Shown piece after piece: positions 8,709-18,883 of a stretch of DNA of 64,000 bases. Below the pieces are notes generated by a model, which was not told where the DNA came from, did no database searches, and worked only from the letters and a program-made list of their open reading frames with translations. Each line of letters starts with the position of its first letter. Within the stretch, counting starts at the first letter, position 1. Origin of the DNA: Primorskyibacter sedentarius (GTDB taxonomy: Bacteria; Pseudomonadota; Alphaproteobacteria; Rhodobacterales; Rhodobacteraceae); assembly GCF_004342065.1 (NCBI RefSeq), contig NZ_SLZU01000013.1:62001-126000 (forward strand), given 5' to 3'. A program made the translations under genes and the position numbers.

Positions 8709-9859
8709 CAGTTCGACCCTCCGGAAGTGGTGCTGGTGCCGGATCGGCGCAGCTCGTTCAGCGGCAGATAGGGCAGCACGCCCTGTCCTTCACCACTGCT
8801 GGTATCGTCCAGGATGATCTTGTCGACCTTGCCCAGCGTGCGTTCGATCGTCTCAAGGTAGAGACGGCGCTGGGTGACTTCCGGCGCCTGATTGAACTCG
8901 CTGGCGACAGCGATGAAGCGGCTTGCCTCACCGATGGCCTGGTTGACCACGCTTGCGCGGTAACCTTCGGCCTCTTCCAGCTTTTGCGCAGCTTCACCGC
9001 GCGCTTCGGCCAATACGCGGTTGGCATAGGCGTCAGCCTGGCGCTGCAACCGGTCGCGTTCCTGTTCGGCGGCCTGAACTTCGCGGAAGGCGTCAATCAC
9101 CTCTGCGGGCGGGTCGGCCCGGTCAAGGTTCACACGCACCACGTTGATGCCGCTTTCGTAGTCATCAAGCGTCTGCTGGATGTTGTCGAGCGCAGTATCC
9201 GCGATAAGACCCCGGTCACGGTTGAGGATCGGCGCAAGGTTGGATGCGGCGATGATCTCGCGCATGACCGATTCGGAAACCGCCTGCACCGTCAGTTGTG
9301 GATCACGGATGTTGAACAGCACCTTCGCCGGGTCGGAAATATTCCAGACCACCTGAAAACCGATGTCCACGATATTGGCATCGGTGGTCAGCATCAGGCC
9401 ATCGCCGTTTGCGCCGCGCCCGTCGCCGATATTCTCGGTCCGTTCCGAGGTCACGTTGATGACCTCGTAGGTGACAAAGGGCCAGGGCGCAAAATTCAGA
9501 CCGGAATTGCCGGTGGCAGAATACTTGCCAAGGAAGAGCTCAACCGATTGTTCTTCGGGCTTCACGGTGTAAAAGCTTGAAAACGCCCAAAGACCGACGG
9601 CCGCCAGGATGCCCAGACCGATCGTGCCCCGCGAAAAGCTTGGCCCGCCGCCGCCACCAGAGCCGTTGCCCGTTCCCCGGCCGCCGCGTCCGCCCATCAG
9701 CACGCGCAGCTGTTCCTGGCCCTTTTTGACCAGTTCGTCGATCTCGGGGATCTGTGCGCCGTCGTCATCGGGGCGCCGACCACCGCCATTCCCGTCGCTA
9801 CCGTTGCCGGAGCCCCGATTGCCTCCGCCGCCCCATGGGCCGCCGCTGTTTCCTGCCAT
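8708..9859 (-). CDS. hflK: FtsH-modulating SPFH protein HflK
   Basis: A 383-residue protein. The cytoplasmic N-terminus (residues 1-75) is very rich in Gly, Asn and Arg, followed by a membrane helix (GTIGLGILAAVGLWAFSSFYTV) and the band-7 domain (EEQSVELFLGKYSATGNSGLNFAPWPFVTYEVINV). It then has NIVDIGFQVVWNISDPAKVLFNIRDP and a helical stalk containing EQERDRLQRQADAYANRVLAEARGEAAQKLEEAEGYR. The ATG at 9859 is chosen because GAGGAGG lies ten bases upstream. The gene order hflK-hflC-DUF2065 forms one operon. Confidence 0.95.
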   Translation of the reverse strand: MAGNSGGPWGGGGNRGSGNGSDGNGGGRRPDDDGAQIPEIDELVKKGQEQLRVLMGGRGGRGTGNGSGGGGGPSFSRGTIGLGILAAVGLWAFSSFYTVKPEEQSVELFLGKYSATGNSGLNFAPWPFVTYEVINVTSERTENIGDGRGANGDGLMLTTDANIVDIGFQVVWNISDPAKVLFNIRDPQLTVQAVSESVMREIIAASNLAPILNRDRGLIADTALDNIQQTLDDYESGINVVRVNLDRADPPAEVIDAFREVQAAEQERDRLQRQADAYANRVLAEARGEAAQKLEEAEGYRASVVNQAIGEASRFIAVASEFNQAPEVTQRRLYLETIERTLGKVDKIILDDTSSGEGQGVLPYLPLNELRRSGTSTTSGGSN

Positions 9860-9933
9860 CTGTACCGTAGCCTCCTCGTTCAATGCGCACATCCCTTTGT
9901 GTTATAGGGAAACTGTGGACAAATGCGCGAATT

Positions 9934-11292
9934 TCAAGCCGTGCGGATAGGTTGCCGCATGGTGACGATCTCTTCGGACATGGTGGGATGCACCGCAACT
10001 GTCCGGTCGAAGTCTTCTTTTGTTGCGCCCATTTTGATAGCGATACCCGCCATTTGGATCATTTCGCCCGCGCCCGGTGCCACGATGTGGCACCCCAGCA
10101 CCTTGCGGGTCTCTTTGCTGACCACAAGTTTCATCAAGACACGATCCGTGCGCCCGGCAAAGGCCGTTTGCATCGGTTTGAAGCTGGTGCAGTAGATCTC
10201 CACCGGCTCTTTTTCGCGGGCGTCTTCCTCGGACAGGCCAACCGTGCCCACCTCGGGCTGGGTGAAGATTGCCGTCGGAATCAACTCGTGGTCGACGGGT
10301 GTCGGGTTGCCCTTGAACACCGTTTCGACAAAGGCCATGCCCTCGCGGATGGCAACCGGCGTCAACTGGACACGGTTCGTCACGTCACCGATTGCATAGA
10401 TCGACGGGACGGAGGTCTGGGAATACTCGTCGACCAGCACCTCTCCGCTGCGGCCAAGCTTCACGCCTGCGTCTTCCAGACCGATGCCTGTCGTGTTCGG
10501 GGCGCGGCCGGTTGCGAGCATCACCTGGTCGAAGACACGCTCTTCGCCATTGGTTGCCTTGACCCAGATGCCGTCATCGACCTTCTTCATCTCGATGATA
10601 TTCGTACCAAGATGCAGATCGACGCCCGATTGCATCATCTCTTCGGACACCAGCCCGCGTGCTTCGCCGTCAAAGCCGCGCAGGATCTGAGCACCGCGAT
10701 AGTATTGCGTGGTTTCGACGCCAAGACCGTTCATGATGCAGGCGAATTCGCAGGCGATGTAACCGCCGCCAAGGATCAGCAGCCGTTTGGGCAATTCATC
10801 CAAGTGGAAGATTTCGTTCGATGTGATCGCAAGCTCGGCGCCCGGCATGTCCGGTTTGACGGGCCAGCCACCCATTGCCAGCAGGATGTGCTTTGCCGTC
10901 TTGCGCGTCCCATCCGCCAGTTCGACCGTATGCGCATCGACAACCCGGGCGCGCTGGTCGAACGTCTCGACCCCGGAATTGGCCAGCAGGCGGCGGTACA
11001 CGCCTTCAAGCCGGTCCAGCTCTGCCTCCAGCTTGCCGCGGAAAGCTGGCCAGTCGAAACCACCGGCCATCATCTTCCAGCCATAGGCCTGGGCGTCCTC
11101 GGCAATGCTGCCATATTCGCTTGCAAAGACCATGAGTTTCTTGGGCACACAGCCACGGATGACGCAGGTGCCGCCATAGCGGCTTTCTTCTGCCAGACCC
11201 ACCTTGGCACCGGCTTCGCCTGCTGCGACGCGCGCCGCACGAACGCCGCCAGAACCACCGCCAATCACAAAGAGATCGTAATCGAATTCCAT
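9934..11292 (-). CDS. gor: Glutathione-disulfide reductase
   Basis: A 452-residue FAD flavoprotein reducing oxidised glutathione with NADPH. It has the FAD-binding GGGSGGVRAARVAA, the redox-active disulfide GGTCVIRGCVPKKL (residues about 41-54), the NADP site ILGGGYIACEFACIMNGLG, the FAD block YAIGDVTNRVQLTPVAIREG, and the C-terminal active-site HPTMSEEIV with catalytic His. ATG 11292 is preferred over the adjacent GTG at 11295, with GAGG just upstream. It lies 55 bases after rpiA in the same direction and is probably co-transcribed with it, linking NADPH-generating pentose metabolism and glutathione reduction. Confidence 0.95.
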   Translation of the reverse strand: MEFDYDLFVIGGGSGGVRAARVAAGEAGAKVGLAEESRYGGTCVIRGCVPKKLMVFASEYGSIAEDAQAYGWKMMAGGFDWPAFRGKLEAELDRLEGVYRRLLANSGVETFDQRARVVDAHTVELADGTRKTAKHILLAMGGWPVKPDMPGAELAITSNEIFHLDELPKRLLILGGGYIACEFACIMNGLGVETTQYYRGAQILRGFDGEARGLVSEEMMQSGVDLHLGTNIIEMKKVDDGIWVKATNGEERVFDQVMLATGRAPNTTGIGLEDAGVKLGRSGEVLVDEYSQTSVPSIYAIGDVTNRVQLTPVAIREGMAFVETVFKGNPTPVDHELIPTAIFTQPEVGTVGLSEEDAREKEPVEIYCTSFKPMQTAFAGRTDRVLMKLVVSKETRKVLGCHIVAPGAGEMIQMAGIAIKMGATKEDFDRTVAVHPTMSEEIVTMRQPIRTA

Positions 11293-11347
11293 CACATTTG
11301 CCTCGATTTTCGTTGAGGAACCATCGGTCTGCCGGACTTATCGGTCG

Positions 11348-12136
11348 TTAGCCGTCCAGGTCCCTGAAGAGGTTGTCGGTCTTGGGCGCATCCGGCCGCT
11401 GCCGCTGTGCCCCGCCCGATGTGACATCGCGCAGTTCCACCTGGCCGTCGCTGTGGCCGATGACCACGACATCGCAAATATCAATGAACAGGCCGTTTTC
11501 AACCACGCCGGGCAGTTGGTTCAGCGTCAATGCCATCTGCCGGGCGTTGCCTATGCGGCCCAGATGCAGGTCAAGGATATGGTTGCCTTCATCCGTCACG
11601 AAGGGGGCGTCGCCATCCATGCGCAGCGTGACGTCGCGTCCGCTCACATCCATCGAGCCCAAGGCTTCCTCGATCAGCGTCTTCGTGGTGCGCATGCCGA
11701 AGGGGATGACCTCTACCGGCAGCGGAAATTTCCCAAGCGTTTCGACCGATTTGGCCGGATCGGTGATCACGACCATCTTGTCGCTCGCTGTCGCCACGAT
11801 CTTTTCCTGCAACAGCGCGCCGCCACCGCCCTTGATCAGGTTGAGATCGCCGTCAAATTCGTCCGCGCCATCAATGGTGACGTCAAGCCAGCCAGCCTCG
11901 TCGAGCGTGATGACCTCGATGCCGACCTCCCGGGCCAGCTTTGCCGTACGTGTGGATGTCGGGACGCCCCGGAATTTCAGGCCGTTGTCGCGAACCTTGT
12001 CGCCAAGGCAACGCACAAGCCAAGCCGCAGTCGATCCGGTTCCAAGCCCGACCCGCATGCCATCTTCGACAAACTCTGCCGCTCTTGCGGCAGATGCAAA
12101 CTTGGCCCTGTCAACGGGGGACAATTCTGAGGTCAT
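11348..12136 (-). CDS. rpiA: Ribose-5-phosphate isomerase A
   Basis: A 262-residue cytosolic enzyme interconverting ribose 5-phosphate and ribulose 5-phosphate. Motifs: GMRVGLGTGSTAAWLV (phosphate loop), ITLDEAGWLDVTIDGADEFDGDLNLIKGGGGALLQEKIVA (catalytic Asp, Glu, Lys) and FVTDEGNHILDLHLG. The ATG at 12136 has GGAGAG nine bases upstream. The C-terminal 35 residues, after ENGLFIDICDVVVIG, are an extra hydrophilic tail not typical of the enteric enzyme, which is shorter. Confidence 0.95.
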   Translation of the reverse strand: MTSELSPVDRAKFASAARAAEFVEDGMRVGLGTGSTAAWLVRCLGDKVRDNGLKFRGVPTSTRTAKLAREVGIEVITLDEAGWLDVTIDGADEFDGDLNLIKGGGGALLQEKIVATASDKMVVITDPAKSVETLGKFPLPVEVIPFGMRTTKTLIEEALGSMDVSGRDVTLRMDGDAPFVTDEGNHILDLHLGRIGNARQMALTLNQLPGVVENGLFIDICDVVVIGHSDGQVELRDVTSGGAQRQRPDAPKTDNLFRDLDG

Positions 12137-12514
12137 GTATAGCTCTCCGTAGGTCGCCGGGGCGTTATAGGGAAGATGTGGCGGGGGCGCGAGGGGCCAA
12201 TTGCAACAAATCGCTTCCCGACATGCGGAATTGGGCAGATGGAAGCGCGCGCGGGCCGCCTCGGGCATAGAATCAGGTGGGTTCGGTCATGCGGTTTAGG
12301 CGCTCGCATCCGCAAGATCCCCCGGCAAACAAGGCCGCAAGCCAGCGTCACATGGTCGATTTCCGGCTCTTCGGGCGTGCTCACAACGCGTTGATCGAGC
12401 TGTGAGTGGACATGGCGTCGATTTGCGTTCACCAATTCAGTGCCTACATTGTGACCACAAAGCGGCGGTTTTCCATGAACCGGCCATCTCACGTCACTGA
12501 CAAGGAGAAGTCGA
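12137..12514. other. Divergent intergenic region
   Basis: These 378 bases separate the divergent rpiA and Deg-protease genes and should carry both promoters. An inverted hexamer (CCAATT at 12197-12202 and AATTGG at 12231-12236) is the only symmetry noticed. Short frames across the region overlap one another, have poor codon bias and show no family features, so no gene is called. Confidence 0.4.
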
Positions 12515-13990
12515 GTGCAACCACAGGCAATCACAAATACACAGACCTCGGGGCACCGGCTCCGGATGATCTGGCTGTCCGGCCTTACCGTGATGCTGAT
12601 CATGTCACAGGCAGTTGTCGCCGCAGCGCGCGGCGCGCCGGAATCATTCGCGGATCTGGCCGAGCGCATCAGCCCGGCTGTCGTCAACATCACCACCTCT
12701 ACCGTGGTCGAAGGCCGCAGCGGACCGCAGGGGATCGTCCCCGAAGGCTCCCCGTTCGAGGATTTCTTCCGCGAGTTTCAGGACCGTAACGGGCAGGGCA
12801 ACCGGCCGCGCCGCTCCTCGGCACTTGGATCCGGATTCGTTATCTCCGAAGATGGGTTCATCGTGACCAACAACCACGTGATCGACGGCGCCGACGAAGT
12901 GACGATCGAGTTTTTCAGCGGCAATGAACTGCCCGCCACGGTCGTGGGGACAGATCCCAACACTGATATCGCGCTTTTGAAGGTCGAAGCGGACGAGGCA
13001 TTGCCGTTTGTCAGCTTTGGTGACAGCGACCTTGCGCGCGTGGGCGATTGGGTCATGGCGATGGGCAACCCGCTTGGTCAGGGGTTTTCCGTCTCCGCGG
13101 GTATCGTTTCGGCCCGCAACCGGGCGCTTTCAGGCACCTATGACGACTACATCCAGACCGATGCGGCGATCAACCGTGGTAACTCTGGTGGTCCGCTCTT
13201 CAACATGGATGGCGAGGTTGTCGGCGTGAACACGGCAATCCTGTCGCCGAATGGCGGTTCCATCGGCATCGGGTTCTCGATGGCGTCCAATGTCGTTACC
13301 CGGGTTGTCGATCAGCTGAAGGAATTTGGTGAGACACGCCGCGGCTGGCTTGGCGTTCGCATTCAGGACGTCACCGACGATGTCGCAGAGGCGATGGGCC
13401 TTGAGGCCACCGCTGGCGCGCTGGTGACCGATGTGCCGGAAGGCCCGGCCATGGAAGCAGGCATCAAGCAAGGCGACGTCATTGTCAGCTTTGATGGCCG
13501 TTCTGTCGAAGACACGCGCGGGCTGGTGCGTCAGGTGGGTAACACCGAGGTTGGCAAGAGCGTGCGCGTTGTCGTGATCCGTGAAGGCGTGTCAGAGACG
13601 CTGAAGATCACGCTCGGGCGGCGCGAAGAGGCTGAAGGCGCGGTGCCTGCCGCACAGCCCGGCGATGTGACCCCGGAAGAGCCTTCGAAATCCGAGGTTC
13701 TGGGCCTTACGCTTCAGGTGCTGAGCGATGACTTGAAAGCGCAGCTGGATCTTGGCCCGAACAGCGAAGGGCTTGTGGTCACGGATGTCGACGAGACCAG
13801 CCAGGCCTATGAAAAAGGTCTTCGCGCCGGTGATCTGATCACCGAAGCAGGACAGCGCAAGGTGGTCAGCATTGGCGATTTCGAGGATCGCATCACCGAA
13901 GCCCGCGAGGCCGGCCGCAAATCGCTATTGCTGCTGGTTCGTCGTGGCGGTGATCCGCGCTTTGTCGCTTTGGGTCTCGACGAAGGCTAA
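12515..13990 (+). CDS. degQ: Deg/HtrA-family periplasmic serine endoprotease
   Basis: A 491-residue secreted protease. A signal peptide with hydrophobic core at residues 18-36 ends at VVAAARG. The trypsin-like domain has the triad His121 (TNNHVIDG), Asp151 (DPNTDIALLKV) and Ser224 (NRGNSGGPLF). Two PDZ domains follow (about residues 280-370 and 390-490), as in DegP/DegQ. It degrades or refolds damaged envelope proteins. GTG at 12515 was chosen because AAGGAGAA lies just upstream. Whether it is DegP-, DegQ- or MucD-like cannot be settled. A hairpin terminator follows. Confidence 0.93.
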   Translation: MQPQAITNTQTSGHRLRMIWLSGLTVMLIMSQAVVAAARGAPESFADLAERISPAVVNITTSTVVEGRSGPQGIVPEGSPFEDFFREFQDRNGQGNRPRRSSALGSGFVISEDGFIVTNNHVIDGADEVTIEFFSGNELPATVVGTDPNTDIALLKVEADEALPFVSFGDSDLARVGDWVMAMGNPLGQGFSVSAGIVSARNRALSGTYDDYIQTDAAINRGNSGGPLFNMDGEVVGVNTAILSPNGGSIGIGFSMASNVVTRVVDQLKEFGETRRGWLGVRIQDVTDDVAEAMGLEATAGALVTDVPEGPAMEAGIKQGDVIVSFDGRSVEDTRGLVRQVGNTEVGKSVRVVVIREGVSETLKITLGRREEAEGAVPAAQPGDVTPEEPSKSEVLGLTLQVLSDDLKAQLDLGPNSEGLVVTDVDETSQAYEKGLRAGDLITEAGQRKVVSIGDFEDRITEAREAGRKSLLLLVRRGGDPRFVALGLDEG

Positions 13991-14024
13991 GGTTTGGCTG
14001 GCTTGCCAGTTCGAAACCGCAACA

Positions 14025-14048
14025 GGGGCGCCCACGGGCGCCCCTTGT
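14025..14048 (+). terminator. Intrinsic terminator after the Deg protease gene
   Basis: A perfect 9-bp GC-only stem (GGGGCGCCC at 14025-14033 and GGGCGCCCC at 14036-14044) is followed by TTGT, 34 bases after the protease stop codon. The uridine tract is short but the stem is strong. Confidence 0.7.
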
Positions 14049-14248
14049 CATGAAAACCTCGGCGGCAAGGAAACGGCCGCCGTCTTGGTCAGACGCTTGA
14101 TGCGCGGTGCCCCCGTGGCAAAGGCTGGGTAAGCCCGGCAATTCTTGGGCACAGGCCCCCGGACCTCGCCCCCAACGGGTCGGGCTGTCAGTTTGGGGTG
14201 GTGCGCGCCCGGCCGCTTGGCTAGGAATATCTGAATATCGTGAAATGA

Positions 14249-14580
<332 letters not shown>

Positions 14581-14581
<1 letters not shown>

Positions 14582-15342
14582 TGCGTGGACTGGCGCTGCT
14601 TCTGGTCCTGATGGCCACCGGCGCCAGCGCGCAAGAGGCCTGCACGCAAGGGGACGGTACGATCCTGCGTCAGGTCTGCTACCTTTCTGACCCGCCGCCC
14701 GCAGCGCCCTACGGGCATACCATCCTTGGGGACACGCCTGAATGGTCAAGCCTGTCTCTGGATTGGGGGCCGGGTGCCGATGAGGCCTATTCCGGCGGCG
14801 CACGGTCGCTTGTCATGCGGCTGGAGGGGGGCATTTTCGAAGATGTCGCGCCCCGTATCGTCGAGTTGGGCGATGACCCGCTCCCCGAAGTGCTCGTCGT
14901 GAACAGCGAGGCGGGGCAGGGTGCCCGGGCATTGATTTTCGACGTCAATGCGGACGGGGTGCGCGTGATCGCAGGGCCCTTCATTGGCCAGCAGAACCGC
15001 TGGCTCGCACCGGTTGGGGTGGCCGACCTTGATGGTGATGGATTGGCAGAGATCGCCTGGGTCGACCGACCCCATCTTGCCCGGGTGCTGCGGATCTTCC
15101 GCGTACGTGGAGCCGGGCTGGTTCAGGTCGCAGAAATGGATGGGGTGACCAACCATCGCATCGGCGAAGACCATATCACCGGGGGCATCCGGAACTGCGA
15201 GCAGAGTGCCGAGATGGTCCTTGTGACCAGCGATTGGAGCAGGGTTGTTGGCGTGACGATGCGCGGGAAAGAACTGCGCCGCCGCGACCTGGGGCCGTTC
15301 AACGGTGCTGGCAGCGTTGACAGGGCGATGCGCTGCGGCTGA
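14581..15342 (+). CDS. Secreted FG-GAP/VCBS-repeat-like protein
   Basis: A 253-residue protein with a signal peptide (MRGLALLLVLMATGASAQ). The body contains an Asp-rich repeat typical of FG-GAP/VCBS beta-propeller blades: GVADLDGDGLAEIAWVD (about residues 142-158), with a weaker copy ALIFDVNADGVRVIAG before it. Six cysteines are present, including pairs that could form disulfides in the periplasm. It is translationally coupled to the ferredoxin gene, sharing one base, although no functional link is evident. Function unknown. Confidence 0.8.
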
Positions 15343-15470
15343 TTTGCCACCCACCACCAGCAATTCTGTAAACGCGCGCAGCGGCGCGCAATTGCAGACC
15401 TACCGCCGCGGTCTGGATGAACCTGATCCGCCGCGATGTCATCACCGGACAACAACGCTGCAGCGTCGGT

Positions 15471-16733
15471 TCAAAGTGCGCGCCAGCCGATATCCCGGCG
15501 GCAAAAGCCCTCTGGCCAGTCAATAGAGTCGACCAGCGCATAGGCACGATCACGCGCCTCGGCGAGGGTGGCCCCCCGCGCGGTCGCATTCAGGACGCGT
15601 CCGCCACTGGCAGTGATCCGACCGTCCTGCTGCTTCGTTCCGGCATGAAAGACCATGTGAAAACTGTCTTCCGCCACCGCGTCCAAGCCACTGATGATGC
15701 TGCCCTTTTCGTAACTGCCAGGGTAGCCCTTGGCCGCCATGACCACTGTCATCGCGTGGTCCTCTGCCCAGTTGACGCGCGCCTCTGACAGGCGCCCGTC
15801 AGCGGCGGCGTGGATCAAGTCCAGCGCTTGTGCACCCAGCCGCATCATCAGCACCTGGCATTCCGGATCGCCGAAGCGGACGTTGTATTCTACCAGCCGT
15901 GGCGCGCCATCCTTGATCATCAGCCCGGCATAAAGCACCCCCTGATAGGGCGTGCCCCGGCGTGCCATCTCGGTCATCGTCGGGCGAATGATCTCGCGCA
16001 TCGCGCGCTCTGCGATTTCGTCGGTCAGGACAGGCGCGGGGGAGTAAGCGCCCATGCCGCCCGTGTTGGGGCCGGTATCGCCTTCGCCGACGCGCTTGTG
16101 ATCCTGCGCCGTGCCGATAGGAAGAACCTCCTCACCATCGCACAGCACGAAGAAAGAGGCTTCCTCACCGGTCATGAATTCTTCGATCACGACCTCGGCG
16201 CCCGCCTCTCCGAAAGAGCCGCCAAACATGTCGTCAATGGCGGCTTCGGCCTCGGCCACGGTTTCGGCGATGATCACGCCTTTGCCAGCAGCAAGCCCGT
16301 CCGCCTTTACCACAATGGGTGCGCCCTGCGCGCGAACATGCGCCTTGGCGGCCTCGGCATCGGTGAAATGGCCGTAAGCGGCGGTGGGGGCGTTTGCGGC
16401 GTCGCAAATCTCTTTGGTGAAGGCTTTGGATGCCTCAAGCCGCGCCGCGTCAGCGGAGGGGCCAAAAACCAACAGCCCGGCATCACGCAGCCGGTCAGCG
16501 ACCCCGGCGGCCAAGGGCGCCTCTGGCCCCACGATCACAAAGTCGATCGCTTCGGCTTCGGCGAAATTCACCACTGCTGCACCGTCTTCGGTATCAAGCG
16601 TCGCGCAGGTGGCGATCTGGGCGATACCGGCATTGCCCGGCGCCACGATCAGCTTGTCGCATTTGGGGTTTTGCATCATCGCCCATGCCAGCGCATGTTC
16701 GCGCCCGCCGCCGCCAAGAATGAGGATGTTCAT
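15471..16733 (-). CDS. purD: Phosphoribosylamine-glycine ligase (GARS)
   Basis: A 420-residue ATP-grasp enzyme of purine synthesis joining 5-phosphoribosylamine and glycine. Motifs: MNILILGGGGREHALAWAM at the N-terminus, PEAPLAAGVADRL, the ATP-grasp loop GAPIVVKADGLAAGKGVIIAE, EEASFFVLCDGE, the signature RRGTPYQGVLYAGLMI, and the metal site VEYNVRFGDPECQVLM. Length is normal. It stands alone, converging on the FG-GAP protein gene. Confidence 0.96.
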   Translation of the reverse strand: MNILILGGGGREHALAWAMMQNPKCDKLIVAPGNAGIAQIATCATLDTEDGAAVVNFAEAEAIDFVIVGPEAPLAAGVADRLRDAGLLVFGPSADAARLEASKAFTKEICDAANAPTAAYGHFTDAEAAKAHVRAQGAPIVVKADGLAAGKGVIIAETVAEAEAAIDDMFGGSFGEAGAEVVIEEFMTGEEASFFVLCDGEEVLPIGTAQDHKRVGEGDTGPNTGGMGAYSPAPVLTDEIAERAMREIIRPTMTEMARRGTPYQGVLYAGLMIKDGAPRLVEYNVRFGDPECQVLMMRLGAQALDLIHAAADGRLSEARVNWAEDHAMTVVMAAKGYPGSYEKGSIISGLDAVAEDSFHMVFHAGTKQQDGRITASGGRVLNATARGATLAEARDRAYALVDSIDWPEGFCRRDIGWRAL

Positions 16734-16812
16734 TGCATCGCCTCCGCCCAGAAATCCGCCCAGTGTCGTTCCGCACGCCTTCTAGGCCGCGCGGCGCGGA
16801 GGCACAAGCGCG

Positions 16813-17166
16813 CTAGCCGCCATGCACCATCAAAGCGACAACAAGCGCTTCGGCATCTGCACTGTAAAGCACGATGTCCTCGCGCAGGCGTCGCAGCAGC
16901 ACGGGTCGTCTGTCCTCGGGCACGCGTGCTCTGTCCATGGCCTCGGTCATCCGGGGCCCACCACCGACAGTGATTTCGGCAATCAGCGCCGAATGGTGCT
17001 GCGCGACATGCGCCGACACCTGCGAGCGCCGCGCGTTGTAGCGCGCATTTCCGATCCCCGTTGCAATGGCCTGACCCGGCAGAAGCAACGGGTTTGGCAA
17101 ATGGCTGGCTTCGTTACTGCACGCCGCAGCAAGGCAAATCGGGACGATCAGGAGCGGGCGCAACAT
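16813..17166 (-). CDS. Small putative lipoprotein
   Basis: A 117-residue protein beginning MLRPLLIVPICLAAAC, a short hydrophobic signal ending in a lipobox (LAAAC, Cys16), so it is probably lipidated and periplasm-facing. The rest is hydrophilic with no recognised domain; NARYNARRSQVSAHVAQHHSALIAEITVGGGPRMTEAMDRARV looks helical. The start at 17166 is chosen because the signal begins there. It is divergent from xseA, about 100 bases away. Function unknown. Confidence 0.72.
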   Translation of the reverse strand: MLRPLLIVPICLAAACSNEASHLPNPLLLPGQAIATGIGNARYNARRSQVSAHVAQHHSALIAEITVGGGPRMTEAMDRARVPEDRRPVLLRRLREDIVLYSADAEALVVALMVHGG

Positions 17167-17265
17167 CCGATCAGACTGCCCTTGCCCGATGCAAAATGGC
17201 AAGGGCGCTTGGCCTTGCCGGTTGCCGGGTTTAAGCTGCCGCGAAACAGGCAGGAAATCAGCGCA

Positions 17266-18810
17266 GTGTCAGATCTTTTTTACGATCCCGTCCCCGGCGA
17301 GAACTCCCCCGAATTCAGCGTCACGGAAATTTCCGGTGCGATCAAGCGGGTGATCGAAGGCGAATTTGGCCATGTCCGCATTCGCGGCGAGGTTGGCCGG
17401 GTGTCGATGCCGCGTTCGGGGCATATCTATCTCGACCTCAAGGACGACCGCTCTGTCATTTCAGGCGTTATCTGGAAGGGCGTCGCCGGGCGCCTTGCCA
17501 CCAAGCCGGAAGAGGGGATGGAGGTTATCGCGACCGGCCGTATCACCACGTTCGGCGGGCAGTCCAAATACCAGATCGTGATCGAAGACATTCGCCCTGC
17601 GGGCATGGGTGCGCTCATGGCGATGCTGGAAAAGCGCAAGGCGGCGCTTCAGGCCGAGGGGCTGTTCGATCCCGCGCGCAAGAAGAAACTGCCTTATCTG
17701 CCAGAGATCATCGGCGTCGTCACTTCGCCCTCGGGGGCCGTGATCCGCGATATCCTGCACCGTCTTCGCGACCGTTTTCCGCGCAAGGTGCTGATCTGGC
17801 CGGTAGCAGTGCAGGGGGCGGCCTGCGCGCCAGAGGTTGCCCGCGCGATCCGGGGTTTCAACGCCATGACACCGGGCGGAGCCTTGCCCCGGCCTGACCT
17901 TCTGATCGTGGCGCGTGGCGGCGGCTCGATCGAGGATCTTTGGGGGTTCAATGAAGAAATCGTCGCACGCGCGGCGGCGGAATCAGAGATCCCCCTGATC
18001 TCAGCAGTCGGGCACGAGACCGATACCACGTTGATCGATTTCGTCTCTGACCTTCGCGCCCCGACGCCAACTGCGGCCGCCGAACATGCCGTGCCAGTGC
18101 GGCTGGAGCTGCTGTCCTGGGTGGGCGACGCACAGGCGCGGCTTGGCAATGCGCTGACCGGCCGGCTGGATCGGAGCAGTCAACGTCTGCGAGACCTCGC
18201 GCGTGCCCTGCCTAGGCCTGAAACGCTTCTGGATGGGCCCCGGCAAAGGCTGGATGTTCAGTCAGACCGCTTGCCTGCCGCGCTGATCCGGTCGGTCCAG
18301 ATCAGGCGCGTGACGCTCTCGGATATTGCGGGCAGCCTGCGCCCGTCGCTGCTGCACCGCGCGACCGCTGCAGAAAGGCGCCGTCTGGCGGCGCTTGCCC
18401 CCCGCGTTGCCCCCGCCTTGTCGCGCAGCACGAAAGACCGGCGCAACGCGTTTGAGGCGATTTCCGTGCGGCTGTCTTCTCGGCCCATCAGCGCCGATCT
18501 TGGTGCCAAACAGCGTACGCTGGCTGATCTGACCCGGCGTCTGACGGAGGCGCAATCCCGCCGTATCGACGAGGTGAAGACAAGATTGGAAGGGCTGGAC
18601 CGGCTGCGCGAAACCTTGGGCCACCGCGCCACGCTTGCACGCGGCTACGCGATTGTGCATGGCGATGACAAGGTGGTCACCAACACTGCCGCCGCCGCCG
18701 CCGCCACGGCGATAGAGATCGAATTTGCCGATGGCCGGTTCAAGCTCGGCTCTGCGCCCACGCGCAAGCGCAACCCGAAAAAGCCGCCCGAACAAGGGTC
18801 TCTTTTCTAA
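17266..18810 (+). CDS. xseA: Exodeoxyribonuclease VII large subunit
   Basis: A 514-residue catalytic subunit that, with XseB, degrades single-stranded DNA. The N-terminal OB-fold contains FSVTEISGAIKRVIEGEFGHVRIRGEVG and GHIYLDLKDDRSVISGVIWKG. The catalytic region has YLPEIIGVVTSPSGAVIRDILHRLRDRFPRKVLIWPVAVQG, LLIVARGGGSIEDLWGFNEE and ISAVGHETDTTLIDFVSDLRAPTPTAAAE. A helical stalk and C-terminal HRATLARGYAIVH follow. GTG 17266 was chosen: AGGAAA lies upstream and the family N-terminus starts here, while the longer open frame upstream overlaps the divergent lipoprotein gene. No xseB is adjacent. Confidence 0.93.
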   Translation: MSDLFYDPVPGENSPEFSVTEISGAIKRVIEGEFGHVRIRGEVGRVSMPRSGHIYLDLKDDRSVISGVIWKGVAGRLATKPEEGMEVIATGRITTFGGQSKYQIVIEDIRPAGMGALMAMLEKRKAALQAEGLFDPARKKKLPYLPEIIGVVTSPSGAVIRDILHRLRDRFPRKVLIWPVAVQGAACAPEVARAIRGFNAMTPGGALPRPDLLIVARGGGSIEDLWGFNEEIVARAAAESEIPLISAVGHETDTTLIDFVSDLRAPTPTAAAEHAVPVRLELLSWVGDAQARLGNALTGRLDRSSQRLRDLARALPRPETLLDGPRQRLDVQSDRLPAALIRSVQIRRVTLSDIAGSLRPSLLHRATAAERRRLAALAPRVAPALSRSTKDRRNAFEAISVRLSSRPISADLGAKQRTLADLTRRLTEAQSRRIDEVKTRLEGLDRLRETLGHRATLARGYAIVHGDDKVVTNTAAAAAATAIEIEFADGRFKLGSAPTRKRNPKKPPEQGSLF

Positions 18811-18883
18811 GGGCTTTGCCTGTTACGGGCACGAACGGTCCGGGTGCCCTGCCATAAGGGGAACGTGCGGCGACAGGCGCGGC

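Noticed and set aside
12133-12696. A 187-codon minus strand frame over the Deg protease start
   Set aside because: It overlaps the rpiA start and the clearly coding Deg gene, and it has no family features.
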